Below are positions 17,234-26,130 of a DNA stretch of 64,000 nucleotides, piece by piece. The DNA is taken from positions 1 to 64,000 of the forward strand of contig NZ_JAHESF010000023.1 of NCBI RefSeq assembly GCF_018598225.1, read 5' to 3'. This DNA comes from Chryseosolibacter histidinae (GTDB taxonomy: Bacteria; Bacteroidota; Bacteroidia; Cytophagales; Cyclobacteriaceae). The notes below the pieces were generated by a model. That model was not told where the DNA came from, did no database searches, and saw only the letters and a program-made list of their open reading frames with translations. The translations under genes and the position numbers were made by a program. Every line of letters starts with the position of its first letter. Position 1 is the first letter of the stretch.

Positions 17234-20200
17234 AGCATAACATGAAAAGATTTATAAGGCATAGCGTTGTTGTTTTGGTGTTTGGCTTTTCGCTTTGCAC
17301 AGGTATGAACAGCTTTGCGCAGACCAACCTGGTGCCTGATGACCAGGAGTTCCAGGCGCTGAAAGCATTATACGACAGTCTCGGTGGCCCCAACTGGACC
17401 AACAAGACCAATTGGCCTACGCCTGGCAACTGGCCGGCTACTGCCACCGCTGCCCAGATGGGAACGTGGTTCGGCGTTACTGTGCAGAGTGGCGACATCT
17501 TTAAAGTGATCCTGTCTGGCAACAACCTTACGGGTAAGGTGCCTGTGGCCATCTCGCTGATGTCGCAGGTAACACAGATCCAGCTCAACGCTAACCACCT
17601 GAGCGGTTCTCTTCCATCTTCACTGGGCTCATTGAGCAAATTGCTCTGGCTGAGGTTTGACACCAACCAGCTGACCGGTACGGTTCCCGCGAGCCTTGGC
17701 AACCTGCCAATGATACAACATCTGTATTTTGATGGAAACGCTTTAACGGGAACAATTCCTCCTGCGCTGGGTAACCTGAGCAGCCTGCTGGTGCTCTCGT
17801 TAAGCAACAACCAGTTTACCGGATCGATCCCCTCATCATTTGGTGGCCTTCAGAATCTGACAAGTCTTTACCTGCATGGCAATCAGCTCACGGGATCTGT
17901 GCCTGAATCATTGGGGAATCTTACGAACCTCAATAACCTGTATCTTCGTAATAATCAGCTGAGTGGTCCGTTGCCAGCTTCGTTGGGGAATCTTACCAAG
18001 TTGAAGGCGTTCTTCGCGAATGTAAACGCGTTGACCGGATCGATCCCTGCTTCGCTGGGAAACCTTACGGATCTTGAATATCTTCACCTGCAACAGAACC
18101 AGCTTACCGGCGCAATTCCTTCGCAGCTCGGCAACCTGTCAAAGCTACTGCAGCTTTATGTAAACCAGAACAAGCTTACCGGCGAGCTGCCTGCTTCCCT
18201 GGGCAGCCTGACCAAGCTTCAATATCTGAACACGTTCTCTAACCAGCTCACCGGTGCGGTGCCTTCTTCGTTCTCTGGCCTTACGAACCTGGTCTATTTA
18301 AACCTTTCAACGAACAAGCTCTCAGGCGATCTTCCTGACATGTTCGGGGCCATGACCAAGCTTGCGAACGTTGATCTTTCAGGAAATTATTTCACCGGTG
18401 CGTTTCCATCATCCATTGGCAGCTGCGCGCTGCTTACGTTTGTGAGTGTTAACACCAACAGGATCACAAGCTTTCCTGCGTCGGCATTAACGCTTCCAGT
18501 GCTGAACCTGGTCAATTTAGAGAACAATGAAGTAAGCGCCATACCTAATTTTTCCACGCACACCAATAAGGCGAACCTGAGCGTATGGCTCCGCAATAAC
18601 AGGCTGGATTTTTCACAACTCGAGCCGCTGATCAACGCAGGCATTGCCGGTGTGGTCTATAACCCTCAGAAACCGATCAACGATGTAGTAACCCAGCCGT
18701 TGATCCAGGGGAGTGCCCTCGTGCTCACGGCACGGCCTGCCGGCGCGTTCAGCTCCGTGACCTGGGAGAAACAAAACCCCAACACTACCTGGGCAACACT
18801 GACCAACGATGAGGATACCAATCCCCTGACCTACACCCGCACAACGGCAACCCTGGCCGACGAAGGGGCGTATCGCTGGCGCGCAACCAATACAAAAATG
18901 CCTGGCGTAAGCGTTCAAAGCGAGCCCATGAACGTAAAAATACCGGCCCGCTTTGTGCTTGACGACCTGGCGTTCCAGTACAAGTACGATGCCCGCAGGC
19001 GCATGACCCATAAAAAAGTACCCGGTGCCGACTGGGTGTATATGGTGTATGATGACCGCGACAGGCTGGTGATGACCCAGGATGCCGAGCAGCGTAAGAC
19101 CAACAAGTGGAGCTATACCAAATACGATGCGCTCAACAGGCCCGTGATGACGGGTGTCTATACACATAGTGCGTTTGTAGATCAGGCAGGTATGAGCGGG
19201 TTGATCAGCACCACTAATTTTATTGAAACGTACAATGGTGCGTCAGCCACACACGGTTATAGCAACGTTGTATTTCCAACTACAGGCACCGAAGTGCTCA
19301 CCGTAACTTATTATGATGACTATGCCTTCAGGTCACTGATTGCCGGTGGTGGATTCGACTACAGGAAGAACGAGCTGGAAGGCCAATACCAGAATCCTGA
19401 CAATGCCGCCACGGTAGCTTTTGAACGCGTGACGGGACAGGTTACCGGAACCAAAATAAAAGTACTGGGAACCACCACCTACCTTTGGCAGGCGAACTAT
19501 TATGACGACCGGTATCGTGTTGTTCAAACCATTGCCAGCAATGATAAATCAGGGACCGACTGTATCACCAACATTTATGATTTTACAGGACAGGTGCTGA
19601 AAACACAGTCCAGGCACACCGCACCGAACATCGCGGCCGTAGGCACAGAAGGAATTAAGATCCTCCGCACGTTTAAATATGATCACGCAGGCAGGTTGCT
19701 CAAAACGTGGCACAAGACCGGAAACGGAGCTGACGTTCTGCTGGCCCAAAACGAATACAACGAGCTCGGCCAGCTGGTGACCAAAAACCTGTACAACACA
19801 GACCCGGTATCCGCGCCTGACGCAAGCCGCGCCTTCAAACAACAGCTCGACTATCGCTACAACATCCGTGGCTGGCTCACGCGCATGAACAACAGCGATG
19901 TTTCCATAACCGAGAACGGCCCCCGTGACTACTTTGGCATGAACCTCTTCTATAATGAGTCCGTTCCTGAACTCGCCGGCTATCAGCCGCAGTTCAACGG
20001 AAACATTTCTGCCATGAAGTGGAGCACCAACCTGGGTCTTGGCGCCAGCGTATCCTCGCTGGAAATCGATGCGTCGAAAGAAAACGCCTACGCGTTCCGT
20101 TACGACACCCTGAACAGACTGAAATCCGCGGCCTTTCACAAGAAGCCATCCACTGGCTGGACTGCATCAACAGCGTATCATGAAGATAACCTGAAATATG

Positions 20201-22407
20201 ACCACAATGGAAACATCAAAGGCCTGAACCGCACCACAACAGAAGGCGCTCCGATGGACCGGCTCACATATGCGTATAGCGGCAACCAGCTGCTGAAAGT
20301 GAGCGACGCCTCAGACAAAACAAAAGGATTTGTTGACGGTCCCAGCCCCGATAACGACTACACCTACGACGCCAACGGCAACATGACGCTGGACAGGAAC
20401 AAGGACATCACGGCCATCACCTACAACCACCTGAACCTGCCTGATAAGGTCACGAAAAGCACGGGTGACTACGTAAAATACACATATGATGCTACGGGCC
20501 GAAAGCTGAGCCAGGGTGTTTACAATGCCAGCAATGTATTGAAGAAAAAATCGGATTATGCAGGTGAGTTCTTTTATGAGAATGATACGCTGAAATTCAT
20601 CAATCATGAAGAGGGTAGGGTAGTGATGGCCGGTACTGTGCAGGAGTATCAGTATCATTTGAAAGATCATTTGGGGAATGTGCGGATGACGTTCACTACG
20701 AAGGATGAATCGCAAACAGCGACCGCGACGATGGAACAAGCCAATGCGGCTAACGAGCAAAGTGAGTTCATCTATTACAACGAAGCTGTAAAAGTTTATT
20801 CGAAAATCTTTGACCACACCAATAACGGTCAGGTTGACAACGACGGCTATGCAATCAGGCTGACGGGAGGTAACACAAGCAAGATTTACGGCCTCGCCAA
20901 ATCACTCAGTGTAATGCCCGGCGATACCATAAAAATGGACGTCTTTGCCAAATACGTAACAGGAACACCGTCCAGCAACACATGGGCAGGAGACCTGTTG
21001 AGCACGATGACAGCCATCAGCGCCAACGCCCCTGGTGTGGTGGTTGACGGTGGGCTGGCCGGAAGCATCGGCGGACAGAGCTTCCCGATGGAGGGCTACA
21101 TGACCAGGAGTGCGGAAAATGAAACCGCTCCAAAAGCTTACCTGAACTGGCTTGTGTTCAACAGGCAAGACAGCCTGGTAGATTTCGGCTACATCCGTCT
21201 GACAACAGCTGCGCTGGAAAACGGATCCAACGGAGCACACGAGCACCTGGAAAAAGGTGACTTGTTGATCCGTGAGCCTGGATATGTGTATATTTACCTC
21301 AGCAACGAGAATGAAAACCCCGTTGAGGTGTTCTTTGATGATTTTGGGGTGGAGCATGTGAAGAGCCCTGTTATACAGATGGATGATTATTATCCGTTTG
21401 GATTGACGGCAAGCACCAGTCAGCGTGAGAACTCGCTCAAAAATAATTTTCTTTACAGTGGAAAGGAAAGGCAAGATGAACTTGACCTTGGCTGGCTCGA
21501 TTATGGTGCTCGAATGTTTCAGCCGGAAATTGGACGATGGGGCACAATTGACCCTTTGTCCGGGAGTATGGAGGCCATAAGCCCATATGGTTTCGCTCTA
21601 AACAATCCTGCTACTCTAGTTGATGTTCTAGGGCTCGCGCCAGTATATAATTGGGAGAAAGAGATATATGAAGAAAATGGTAAGGAGGTTAGTTGGGATA
21701 AGGTTCAAAAAACACTCAATACCGACAAATCTGCCAATGTTCTCTTGATGTCAAACGATTTATCCAAAGACCCCGGCGGAGCGTTGCAAACTATGGTGGA
21801 TGCTGCTAACGAAAATGGAAGTATAACGGTGATGAGAGTGTCTAATACCAAAGATGCCGCAGATCAGCTTGAAAAGTTGGGCGCCACGATCGACAACTTG
21901 TTTATAGGCAGTCATGGAAGTTATAGGACTGCTTCTTTTTCTATTGGAGTGACAAACTATAGTGGAGACAACCTTAGTAAGATAAAGAACGACAAAAATC
22001 TCTCTCGCATATCAAAATTGATGAGCGAAAATAGTCAGATAATTATACAAGCATGTCATGCTGGAAATCCGCAAAACAAAGGTGTTGAACTTCTCACATC
22101 ACTGGCTGTAAAAATGAGGACAACCGTTTTAGGCAATCAGAGTTGGGGTCTGACAAGTCCTAATATGTTTGGCGGCTATTTCTTTGGAGCAATTCCGTAC
22201 TATCAAGAAGCAGGCGATTCCCCGGGGAAACCATGTCAAGGTGGTAGTTGTGACACATATTCATATGAACAAAGAGCAAGAGCATTTGACGCCGCTGGCA
22301 AGTGGACAAAGGTCACATATTCGAACGGGCAATCGAAAGTCACAACCATCAACAACGTTTATTATACACGTTCGGGAGGCATAAGCTACAGCGAAGGTAA
22401 TCAATAA
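17230..22407 (+). CDS. LRR-RHS polymorphic toxin with caspase-like (clan CD) tip
   Basis: A 1725-aa protein. Residues 1-31 are a signal peptide. Residues about 35-90 are an LRR cap (ALKALYDSLGGPNWTNKTNW). Residues about 88-440 hold 14 plant-type leucine-rich repeats of about 24 residues (NxLTGxxPxxLGNLxxLxxLxL). An Ig-like domain lies at about 480-575, and YD/RHS repeats run from 577 to about 1140. The core end begins DHLGNVRMTF and closes with DDYYPFGL and LDYGARMFQPEIGRWGTIDPLS (about 1384-1444). The tip (about 1470-1725) has GSHG (H1562) and QACHAG (C1609) on predicted strand ends, the His/Cys dyad layout of clan CD peptidases such as DUF4347/CHAT domains. The tip DNA is AT-richer than the shell. 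The start overlaps the previous stop (ATGA); the putative immunity gene is 4 bp downstream. Confidence 0.8.
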   Translation: MKHNMKRFIRHSVVVLVFGFSLCTGMNSFAQTNLVPDDQEFQALKALYDSLGGPNWTNKTNWPTPGNWPATATAAQMGTWFGVTVQSGDIFKVILSGNNLTGKVPVAISLMSQVTQIQLNANHLSGSLPSSLGSLSKLLWLRFDTNQLTGTVPASLGNLPMIQHLYFDGNALTGTIPPALGNLSSLLVLSLSNNQFTGSIPSSFGGLQNLTSLYLHGNQLTGSVPESLGNLTNLNNLYLRNNQLSGPLPASLGNLTKLKAFFANVNALTGSIPASLGNLTDLEYLHLQQNQLTGAIPSQLGNLSKLLQLYVNQNKLTGELPASLGSLTKLQYLNTFSNQLTGAVPSSFSGLTNLVYLNLSTNKLSGDLPDMFGAMTKLANVDLSGNYFTGAFPSSIGSCALLTFVSVNTNRITSFPASALTLPVLNLVNLENNEVSAIPNFSTHTNKANLSVWLRNNRLDFSQLEPLINAGIAGVVYNPQKPINDVVTQPLIQGSALVLTARPAGAFSSVTWEKQNPNTTWATLTNDEDTNPLTYTRTTATLADEGAYRWRATNTKMPGVSVQSEPMNVKIPARFVLDDLAFQYKYDARRRMTHKKVPGADWVYMVYDDRDRLVMTQDAEQRKTNKWSYTKYDALNRPVMTGVYTHSAFVDQAGMSGLISTTNFIETYNGASATHGYSNVVFPTTGTEVLTVTYYDDYAFRSLIAGGGFDYRKNELEGQYQNPDNAATVAFERVTGQVTGTKIKVLGTTTYLWQANYYDDRYRVVQTIASNDKSGTDCITNIYDFTGQVLKTQSRHTAPNIAAVGTEGIKILRTFKYDHAGRLLKTWHKTGNGADVLLAQNEYNELGQLVTKNLYNTDPVSAPDASRAFKQQLDYRYNIRGWLTRMNNSDVSITENGPRDYFGMNLFYNESVPELAGYQPQFNGNISAMKWSTNLGLGASVSSLEIDASKENAYAFRYDTLNRLKSAAFHKKPSTGWTASTAYHEDNLKYDHNGNIKGLNRTTTEGAPMDRLTYAYSGNQLLKVSDASDKTKGFVDGPSPDNDYTYDANGNMTLDRNKDITAITYNHLNLPDKVTKSTGDYVKYTYDATGRKLSQGVYNASNVLKKKSDYAGEFFYENDTLKFINHEEGRVVMAGTVQEYQYHLKDHLGNVRMTFTTKDESQTATATMEQANAANEQSEFIYYNEAVKVYSKIFDHTNNGQVDNDGYAIRLTGGNTSKIYGLAKSLSVMPGDTIKMDVFAKYVTGTPSSNTWAGDLLSTMTAISANAPGVVVDGGLAGSIGGQSFPMEGYMTRSAENETAPKAYLNWLVFNRQDSLVDFGYIRLTTAALENGSNGAHEHLEKGDLLIREPGYVYIYLSNENENPVEVFFDDFGVEHVKSPVIQMDDYYPFGLTASTSQRENSLKNNFLYSGKERQDELDLGWLDYGARMFQPEIGRWGTIDPLSGSMEAISPYGFALNNPATLVDVLGLAPVYNWEKEIYEENGKEVSWDKVQKTLNTDKSANVLLMSNDLSKDPGGALQTMVDAANENGSITVMRVSNTKDAADQLEKLGATIDNLFIGSHGSYRTASFSIGVTNYSGDNLSKIKNDKNLSRISKLMSENSQIIIQACHAGNPQNKGVELLTSLAVKMRTTVLGNQSWGLTSPNMFGGYFFGAIPYYQEAGDSPGKPCQGGSCDTYSYEQRARAFDAAGKWTKVTYSNGQSKVTTINNVYYTRSGGISYSEGNQ
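21052..21345 (+). repeat. 294-bp tract identical to 23659-23952 (active copy)
   Basis: From GGGCTGGCC to GATGATTTT this part of the RHS core end matches the displaced copy at 23659-23952 base for base as read by eye. The flanks on both sides differ by scattered substitutions, many at third codon positions. It lies just before the variable tip. Confidence 0.85.
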
Positions 22408-22411
22408 AGTC

Positions 22412-23095
22412 ATGAAGAAATTTACATTTATCATGGTCGTTTGGCTAAACTTTTTATCGTGTCGGCCGTCTGATGGCTCACCATCGAGTGATACAAGATT
22501 TTATTCTGATATTGAATTGTTTACGCTCGAAGGCGTCAATGAGATGCTACCCTCAGAATTGAAATATCCATATATTCAGATCGACTTCATTAGTGAAAAT
22601 AAAAGAGATATTACTTATTACTTTGACAAGAATACAGTATACAGTAGAAAATACGAGCGGAGGGATTCTATATGGTCTTCGTTACATAAAGTAATCGACG
22701 CTGAAGAGGGTGCGACGTTTTATTTTTATGAGTATATCAGTGCTAATTGGAGGATGGTATTGGAATACAAAAATGATCCAAGGAAAAATGGATCGCTCAG
22801 TACTCTAACTTTACTTGATCGACAGAGAAAGGCCACGTATGTTTTCGAGGAGGATATGGTCCGTATCAAACCGTCCTCCGATATAGGACTTTATCCACTG
22901 CGAAGGAGCTTGCGAGAAGAATTGTATGACTGGAATATTCACGAAGGGATACTTATGTTAAATGAAACTTATATTAATACCCAGACTCGCGAGATCGAAT
23001 ATAAAGGTCGGAAGTGCTATCATGTTGGTTCGCTCTCCTACTTTTGGTGGACAATGGCTGGGCATAAACTGGCAAAAGTGGATTGTGCCAACTAA
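22412..23095 (+). CDS. Putative lipoprotein immunity protein for the caspase-like tip
   Basis: A 227-aa protein starting with a lipoprotein-type signal (MKKFTFIMVVWLNFLSC, lipobox LSC at Cys17). The mature part is rich in aromatic and charged residues with no motif I can name (for example RRDSIWSSLHKVIDAEEG and KCYHVGSLSYFWW). It begins 4 bp after the toxin gene, in the place where the immunity gene of an RHS toxin is expected, and shares its AT-rich composition. A lipid anchor would put it in the periplasm or on the surface, meaning it could meet the toxin before entry to the cytoplasm. Immunity is inferred from position only. Confidence 0.6.
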   Translation: MKKFTFIMVVWLNFLSCRPSDGSPSSDTRFYSDIELFTLEGVNEMLPSELKYPYIQIDFISENKRDITYYFDKNTVYSRKYERRDSIWSSLHKVIDAEEGATFYFYEYISANWRMVLEYKNDPRKNGSLSTLTLLDRQRKATYVFEEDMVRIKPSSDIGLYPLRRSLREELYDWNIHEGILMLNETYINTQTREIEYKGRKCYHVGSLSYFWWTMAGHKLAKVDCAN

Positions 23096-23270
23096 TGTAA
23101 GTAGCCCTTTGTTGAGGTGTTCTTGAAAAAATATAGATTCACATAGCGACGGAGCGATTTTATTTTTAACTACTCTTCATTGTCAACATCACAAGTCCCT
23201 AATCAGATCCCCCGATATTAGTTGAAGTCGTTCACTGTGCAATGGTATGCCGTAGCGCTCCAGAATACTA
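23096..23270. other. Junction between active toxin unit and displaced array
   Basis: 175 bp without a gene. It holds GTTGAGGTGTTCTT (about 23113-23126), a 14-mer also present in the RHS core end (CCGTTGAGGTGTTCTTTGATG), perhaps a scar of an earlier exchange. A stop codon (TAG) directly precedes the RHS homology that begins near 23270. Confidence 0.4.
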
Positions 23271-24932
23271 GTATCATTTGGGGAATGTGCGGATGACGTT
23301 TACTACCAAAGATGAATCACAGGCAGCGACTGCAACGATGGAACAGGCTAATGTGCCTAACGAGCAAGGTGAGTTCATTTATTACAACGAAGCTGTAAAA
23401 GTTTATTCAAAGATATTCGACCACACCAACAACGGCCAGGGTGACGCAGACGGTTATGCCATCAGGCTAACTGGGGGTAACACAGACAAGATGTATGGTC
23501 TAGCTAAGTCACTCAGCGTGATGCCTGGCGATACCATAAAAATGGATGTATTTGCCAAATACGTGACAGGTACGCCTTCCAGCAACACCTGGGCAGGAAC
23601 CCTGCTGAGCACGATGACAGCCATCAGCGCCAACGCCCTTGGTGTGGTAGTTGACGGCGGGCTGGCCGGAAGCATCGGCGGACAGAGCTTCCCGATGGAG
23701 GGCTACATGACCAGGAGTGCGGAAAATGAAACCGCTCCAAAAGCTTACCTGAACTGGCTTGTGTTCAACAGGCAAGACAGCCTGGTAGATTTCGGCTACA
23801 TCCGTCTGACAACAGCTGCGCTGGAAAACGGATCCAACGGAGCACACGAGCACCTGGAAAAAGGTGACTTGTTGATCCGTGAGCCTGGATATGTGTATAT
23901 TTACCTCAGCAACGAGAATGAAAACCCCGTTGAGGTGTTCTTTGATGATTTTAAAGTTGAACATATCAAATCGCCTATTGTTCAAACAGATGACTACTAT
24001 CCCTTCGGTTTCGCCTTTAATAGTCATCGCAGAGAGAACTCAATCGAAAACAGATATCTCTATAACGGGAAGGAGCTACAGCATGACCTAGGTTTAGGAT
24101 GGTACGATTATATTGCACGACAATACGATCCGATTACTGGAAGATTCTTATCGGTTGACCCTGCGGCTGATCTAATGCGCAGGTTTTCAACTTATGCCTA
24201 TTCATTTGATAACCCTATTAGATTTATTGATCCTGACGGAATGATCCCGGAACAAGCTACTGGAGGAGATCAGGAAGACCCTAAAAAGAAGAATCAACAA
24301 GAACAACAGCAAACGAAGACATGGGATGATTTAGGCCCATTAGAAAAGTTTTTTGGCACATTAATCCTCCTTACAGAAGAGCTTGGTAGTCGTATTAATC
24401 AAGGACAAGGCAAAGAGAGTGGCGACTTTGACGATAATATTCAAACTGGGATAAATACAATTAATGATGTAGTTCTCACAGTTCAAGGCACTCATGAAAT
24501 ATTAACATCAGGACCAGCTAGTGGGAAAAATCTTGCGGACGATGCAGCAAGCAATGGTGCTAAGCTTTTAAATAAAGCTGATGATGCCGCAAATGCAGCG
24601 ATAAAAACGACCGATGATATAGTGAAGGTTCGCCACCATACGTCTTCTGCTGGTTTGAAAGGAATCAAAAAGGATGGACAAATAAACCCGGCTAGGGGAA
24701 AGCCACCCGGCGTTGATGTGGAGATGGAACCATTTTCAAGGCCGTCACAGGTAAATCTAGGACAAGCAGGAGGAGGAAATAAAGGGGGAGGTGGTTATGT
24801 GGAGTTTTCTGTTCAAAAAAGTGATATTGTAGTTCGGCCAGGAACAGAGGGGGAAGAGTTGTAACCGGCGGAGTGCCACTAAAGCTTGAAAACACAAATC
24901 CTCGATTTGTTAGAAATTGGTTTTCATTCTAA
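23270..24932 (+). pseudogene. Displaced RHS core end with ART-like toxin tip, frameshifted
   Basis: An open frame of about 528 codons (23278-24864) with only a TTG to start from and a stop directly upstream. The first 225 residues repeat the core end of the protein at 17230 (GNVRMTFTTKDE to DDYYPFGF); relative to it, 12 bp between two ATCATTTG copies are missing. Residues about 230-320 are the YLYNGKELQHDLGLGWYDYIARQYDPITGRF and [10 protein letters not shown] sequence that normally ends an RHS shell. The tip (about 330-528) ends in RHHTSSAGLKGIKKDGQI...GVDVEMEPFS...GGYVEFSVQKSDIV, reminiscent of HYD1-type ADP-ribosyltransferase toxins (weak). The frame stops at 24864, but adding one G to the GGGGG run at 24849-24853 restores GGRVVTGGVPLKLENTNPRF and ends at 24932, 15 bp before the next gene. 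Likely a silent cassette. Confidence 0.7.
23659..23952 (+). repeat. 294-bp tract identical to 21052-21345 (displaced copy)
   Basis: Partner of the tract in the active toxin gene. To its left (23278-23658) the two copies differ at many positions, for example GATGAATCGCAAACAGC against GATGAATCACAGGCAGC. To its right they diverge at once (GGGGTGGAGCATG against AAAGTTGAACATA). Confidence 0.85.
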
Positions 24933-24947
24933 TAATTATAACCTAAA

Positions 24948-25475
24948 ATGAAAAGGAGAAAATTTGAGTACGATTTTATCGTGTTTTTGTTCGCTTATTT
25001 AATACAAATTGATTTTTCTCTTGATAGGAGTTTATGGTCTTCATGGAAGGAATTACAGGAATACTATAGGACGGTGATTCCTCCAAGAAAAGTTGCTGAC
25101 TATCTCCAGCTTTATTCAAATCTTGAGCAGGTTGAGGCTCAAGATTTTACTGTTAAAGAGATAAGTGCATTGAAGAAGATAGAACTCTCTATAATCAGGT
25201 TGTTCTCTGTAAATATATATTTAAGCGTAGATGAAGTTTCATATTGTATTAAACAGCTACTTACGTTTCAAGAATATCTTGCGAGTAGAAGTGAAGTAGA
25301 TAAATTTGAAATTGAAAATCTAAGGGCTAAAGTTTCACTTTTTGCTCATAATATACTTAAATATAAGATTAGTAGAAGAGATCAAAAAAAGTGCTTTCGA
25401 ATAGAACACTTTTTGTCAAATAACATGTTGGAGGTGATCAAGATTGAAGATTTTACAAAGACCTTAAAAATGTAG
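24948..25475 (+). CDS. Putative immunity protein of the ART-like cassette
   Basis: A 175-aa protein, intact, AT-rich, beginning 15 bp after the restored end of the toxin tip. It looks mainly helical (KKIELSIIRLFSVNIYL, VDEVSYCIKQLLTFQEYL, IENLRAKVSLFAHNILKYK). One hydrophobic stretch (residues 10-24, IVFLFAYLIQIDFSL) may be a helix of the fold rather than a membrane anchor. No family is recognised. The position after a toxin tip supports an immunity role, and its open frame contrasts with the broken toxin before it. Confidence 0.55.
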   Translation: MKRRKFEYDFIVFLFAYLIQIDFSLDRSLWSSWKELQEYYRTVIPPRKVADYLQLYSNLEQVEAQDFTVKEISALKKIELSIIRLFSVNIYLSVDEVSYCIKQLLTFQEYLASRSEVDKFEIENLRAKVSLFAHNILKYKISRRDQKKCFRIEHFLSNNMLEVIKIEDFTKTLKM

Positions 25476-25579
25476 AGACTATTTTTCTCAATCGGCGCTG
25501 GTAGCCCGGAGCAATTTGTAGGGTCGAACATGCTGAGTCGGATCTGGCGTCGTAATTTATCGTTGTCTATGACGTTTTT

Positions 25580-25996
25580 GTGGTCGATTCATTGTTGGCA
25601 AAATCAATAAGTCTGGCGACCCAAGTGCTTGGGTCACCAGAAGGGTCGCCAGAAAATGCGAAATCAGGCTACAATACTGTCGTGACCGGTGAGGAAGTGG
25701 TGATCAATATTAGCTTTGGGCTACCACTCAGCGGTAATATAGAAATAAAGGCTTCCGAGGCCGATGATAACGAAAGCTCGCTCTACGATGACGATATAGT
25801 GCGTTGTACGGGCACAGATACGGTGTCATATAAAACAAGTTTTAGCCGTCCTGGGTATTATAAGTTGTCGTTTCAGTTTAAACATTCCAATCTTAAGCCC
25901 GGTGATACACTTACGGTGCAGAATGTCGTTCGAAATTACCCAATTGTAGTAATAGACTCTTTAATATCTAATCCCTCACATCTAAAAAAGAGTTAA
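25580..25996 (+). pseudogene. Fragment of an unrecognised beta-rich protein
   Basis: An open frame of 138 codons that can only start at GTG (25580). The 3' part looks like a beta-sandwich of a secreted protein (VVTGEEVVINISFGLPLSGNIEIKASE, SRPGYYKLSFQFKHSNLKPGDTLTV). No signal peptide is present, so the 5' end was probably lost. It may be the remains of a periplasmic immunity protein or of a toxin. The palindromic repeat R1 follows 20 bp after the stop. It could also be a chance frame, but amino-acid composition is protein-like. Confidence 0.4.
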
Positions 25997-26015
25997 ATCC
26001 CCAGACCTAACCCTA

Positions 26016-26086
26016 ACTAGTTCAAGTCTTCCGCCTGTGCGATGGCAGGTGGGAGACTTGAACTATCATTTATAAAGTTTTCAAAC
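26016..26086. repeat. Cassette-array palindromic repeat, copy R1
   Basis: The outer arms AGTTCAAGTCT (26019-26029) and AGACTTGAACT (26054-26064) pair perfectly over 11 bp; inner CCTG/CAGG also pair. A conserved tail TATCATTTATAAAGTTTTCAAACT follows the hairpin (given here as positions 26063-26086). Related copies are at 27532, 28872, 28973 and 31816. Confidence 0.85.
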
Positions 26087-26130
26087 TAAAAAAACGCAAT
26101 CAATCCAGAGACTTTTGCGTAAATAGATTT

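Noticed and set aside
18613-20139. Long minus-strand open frames across the RHS repeats (184 and 196 codons)
   Set aside because: Opposite well-supported YD repeats; no start context or domain.
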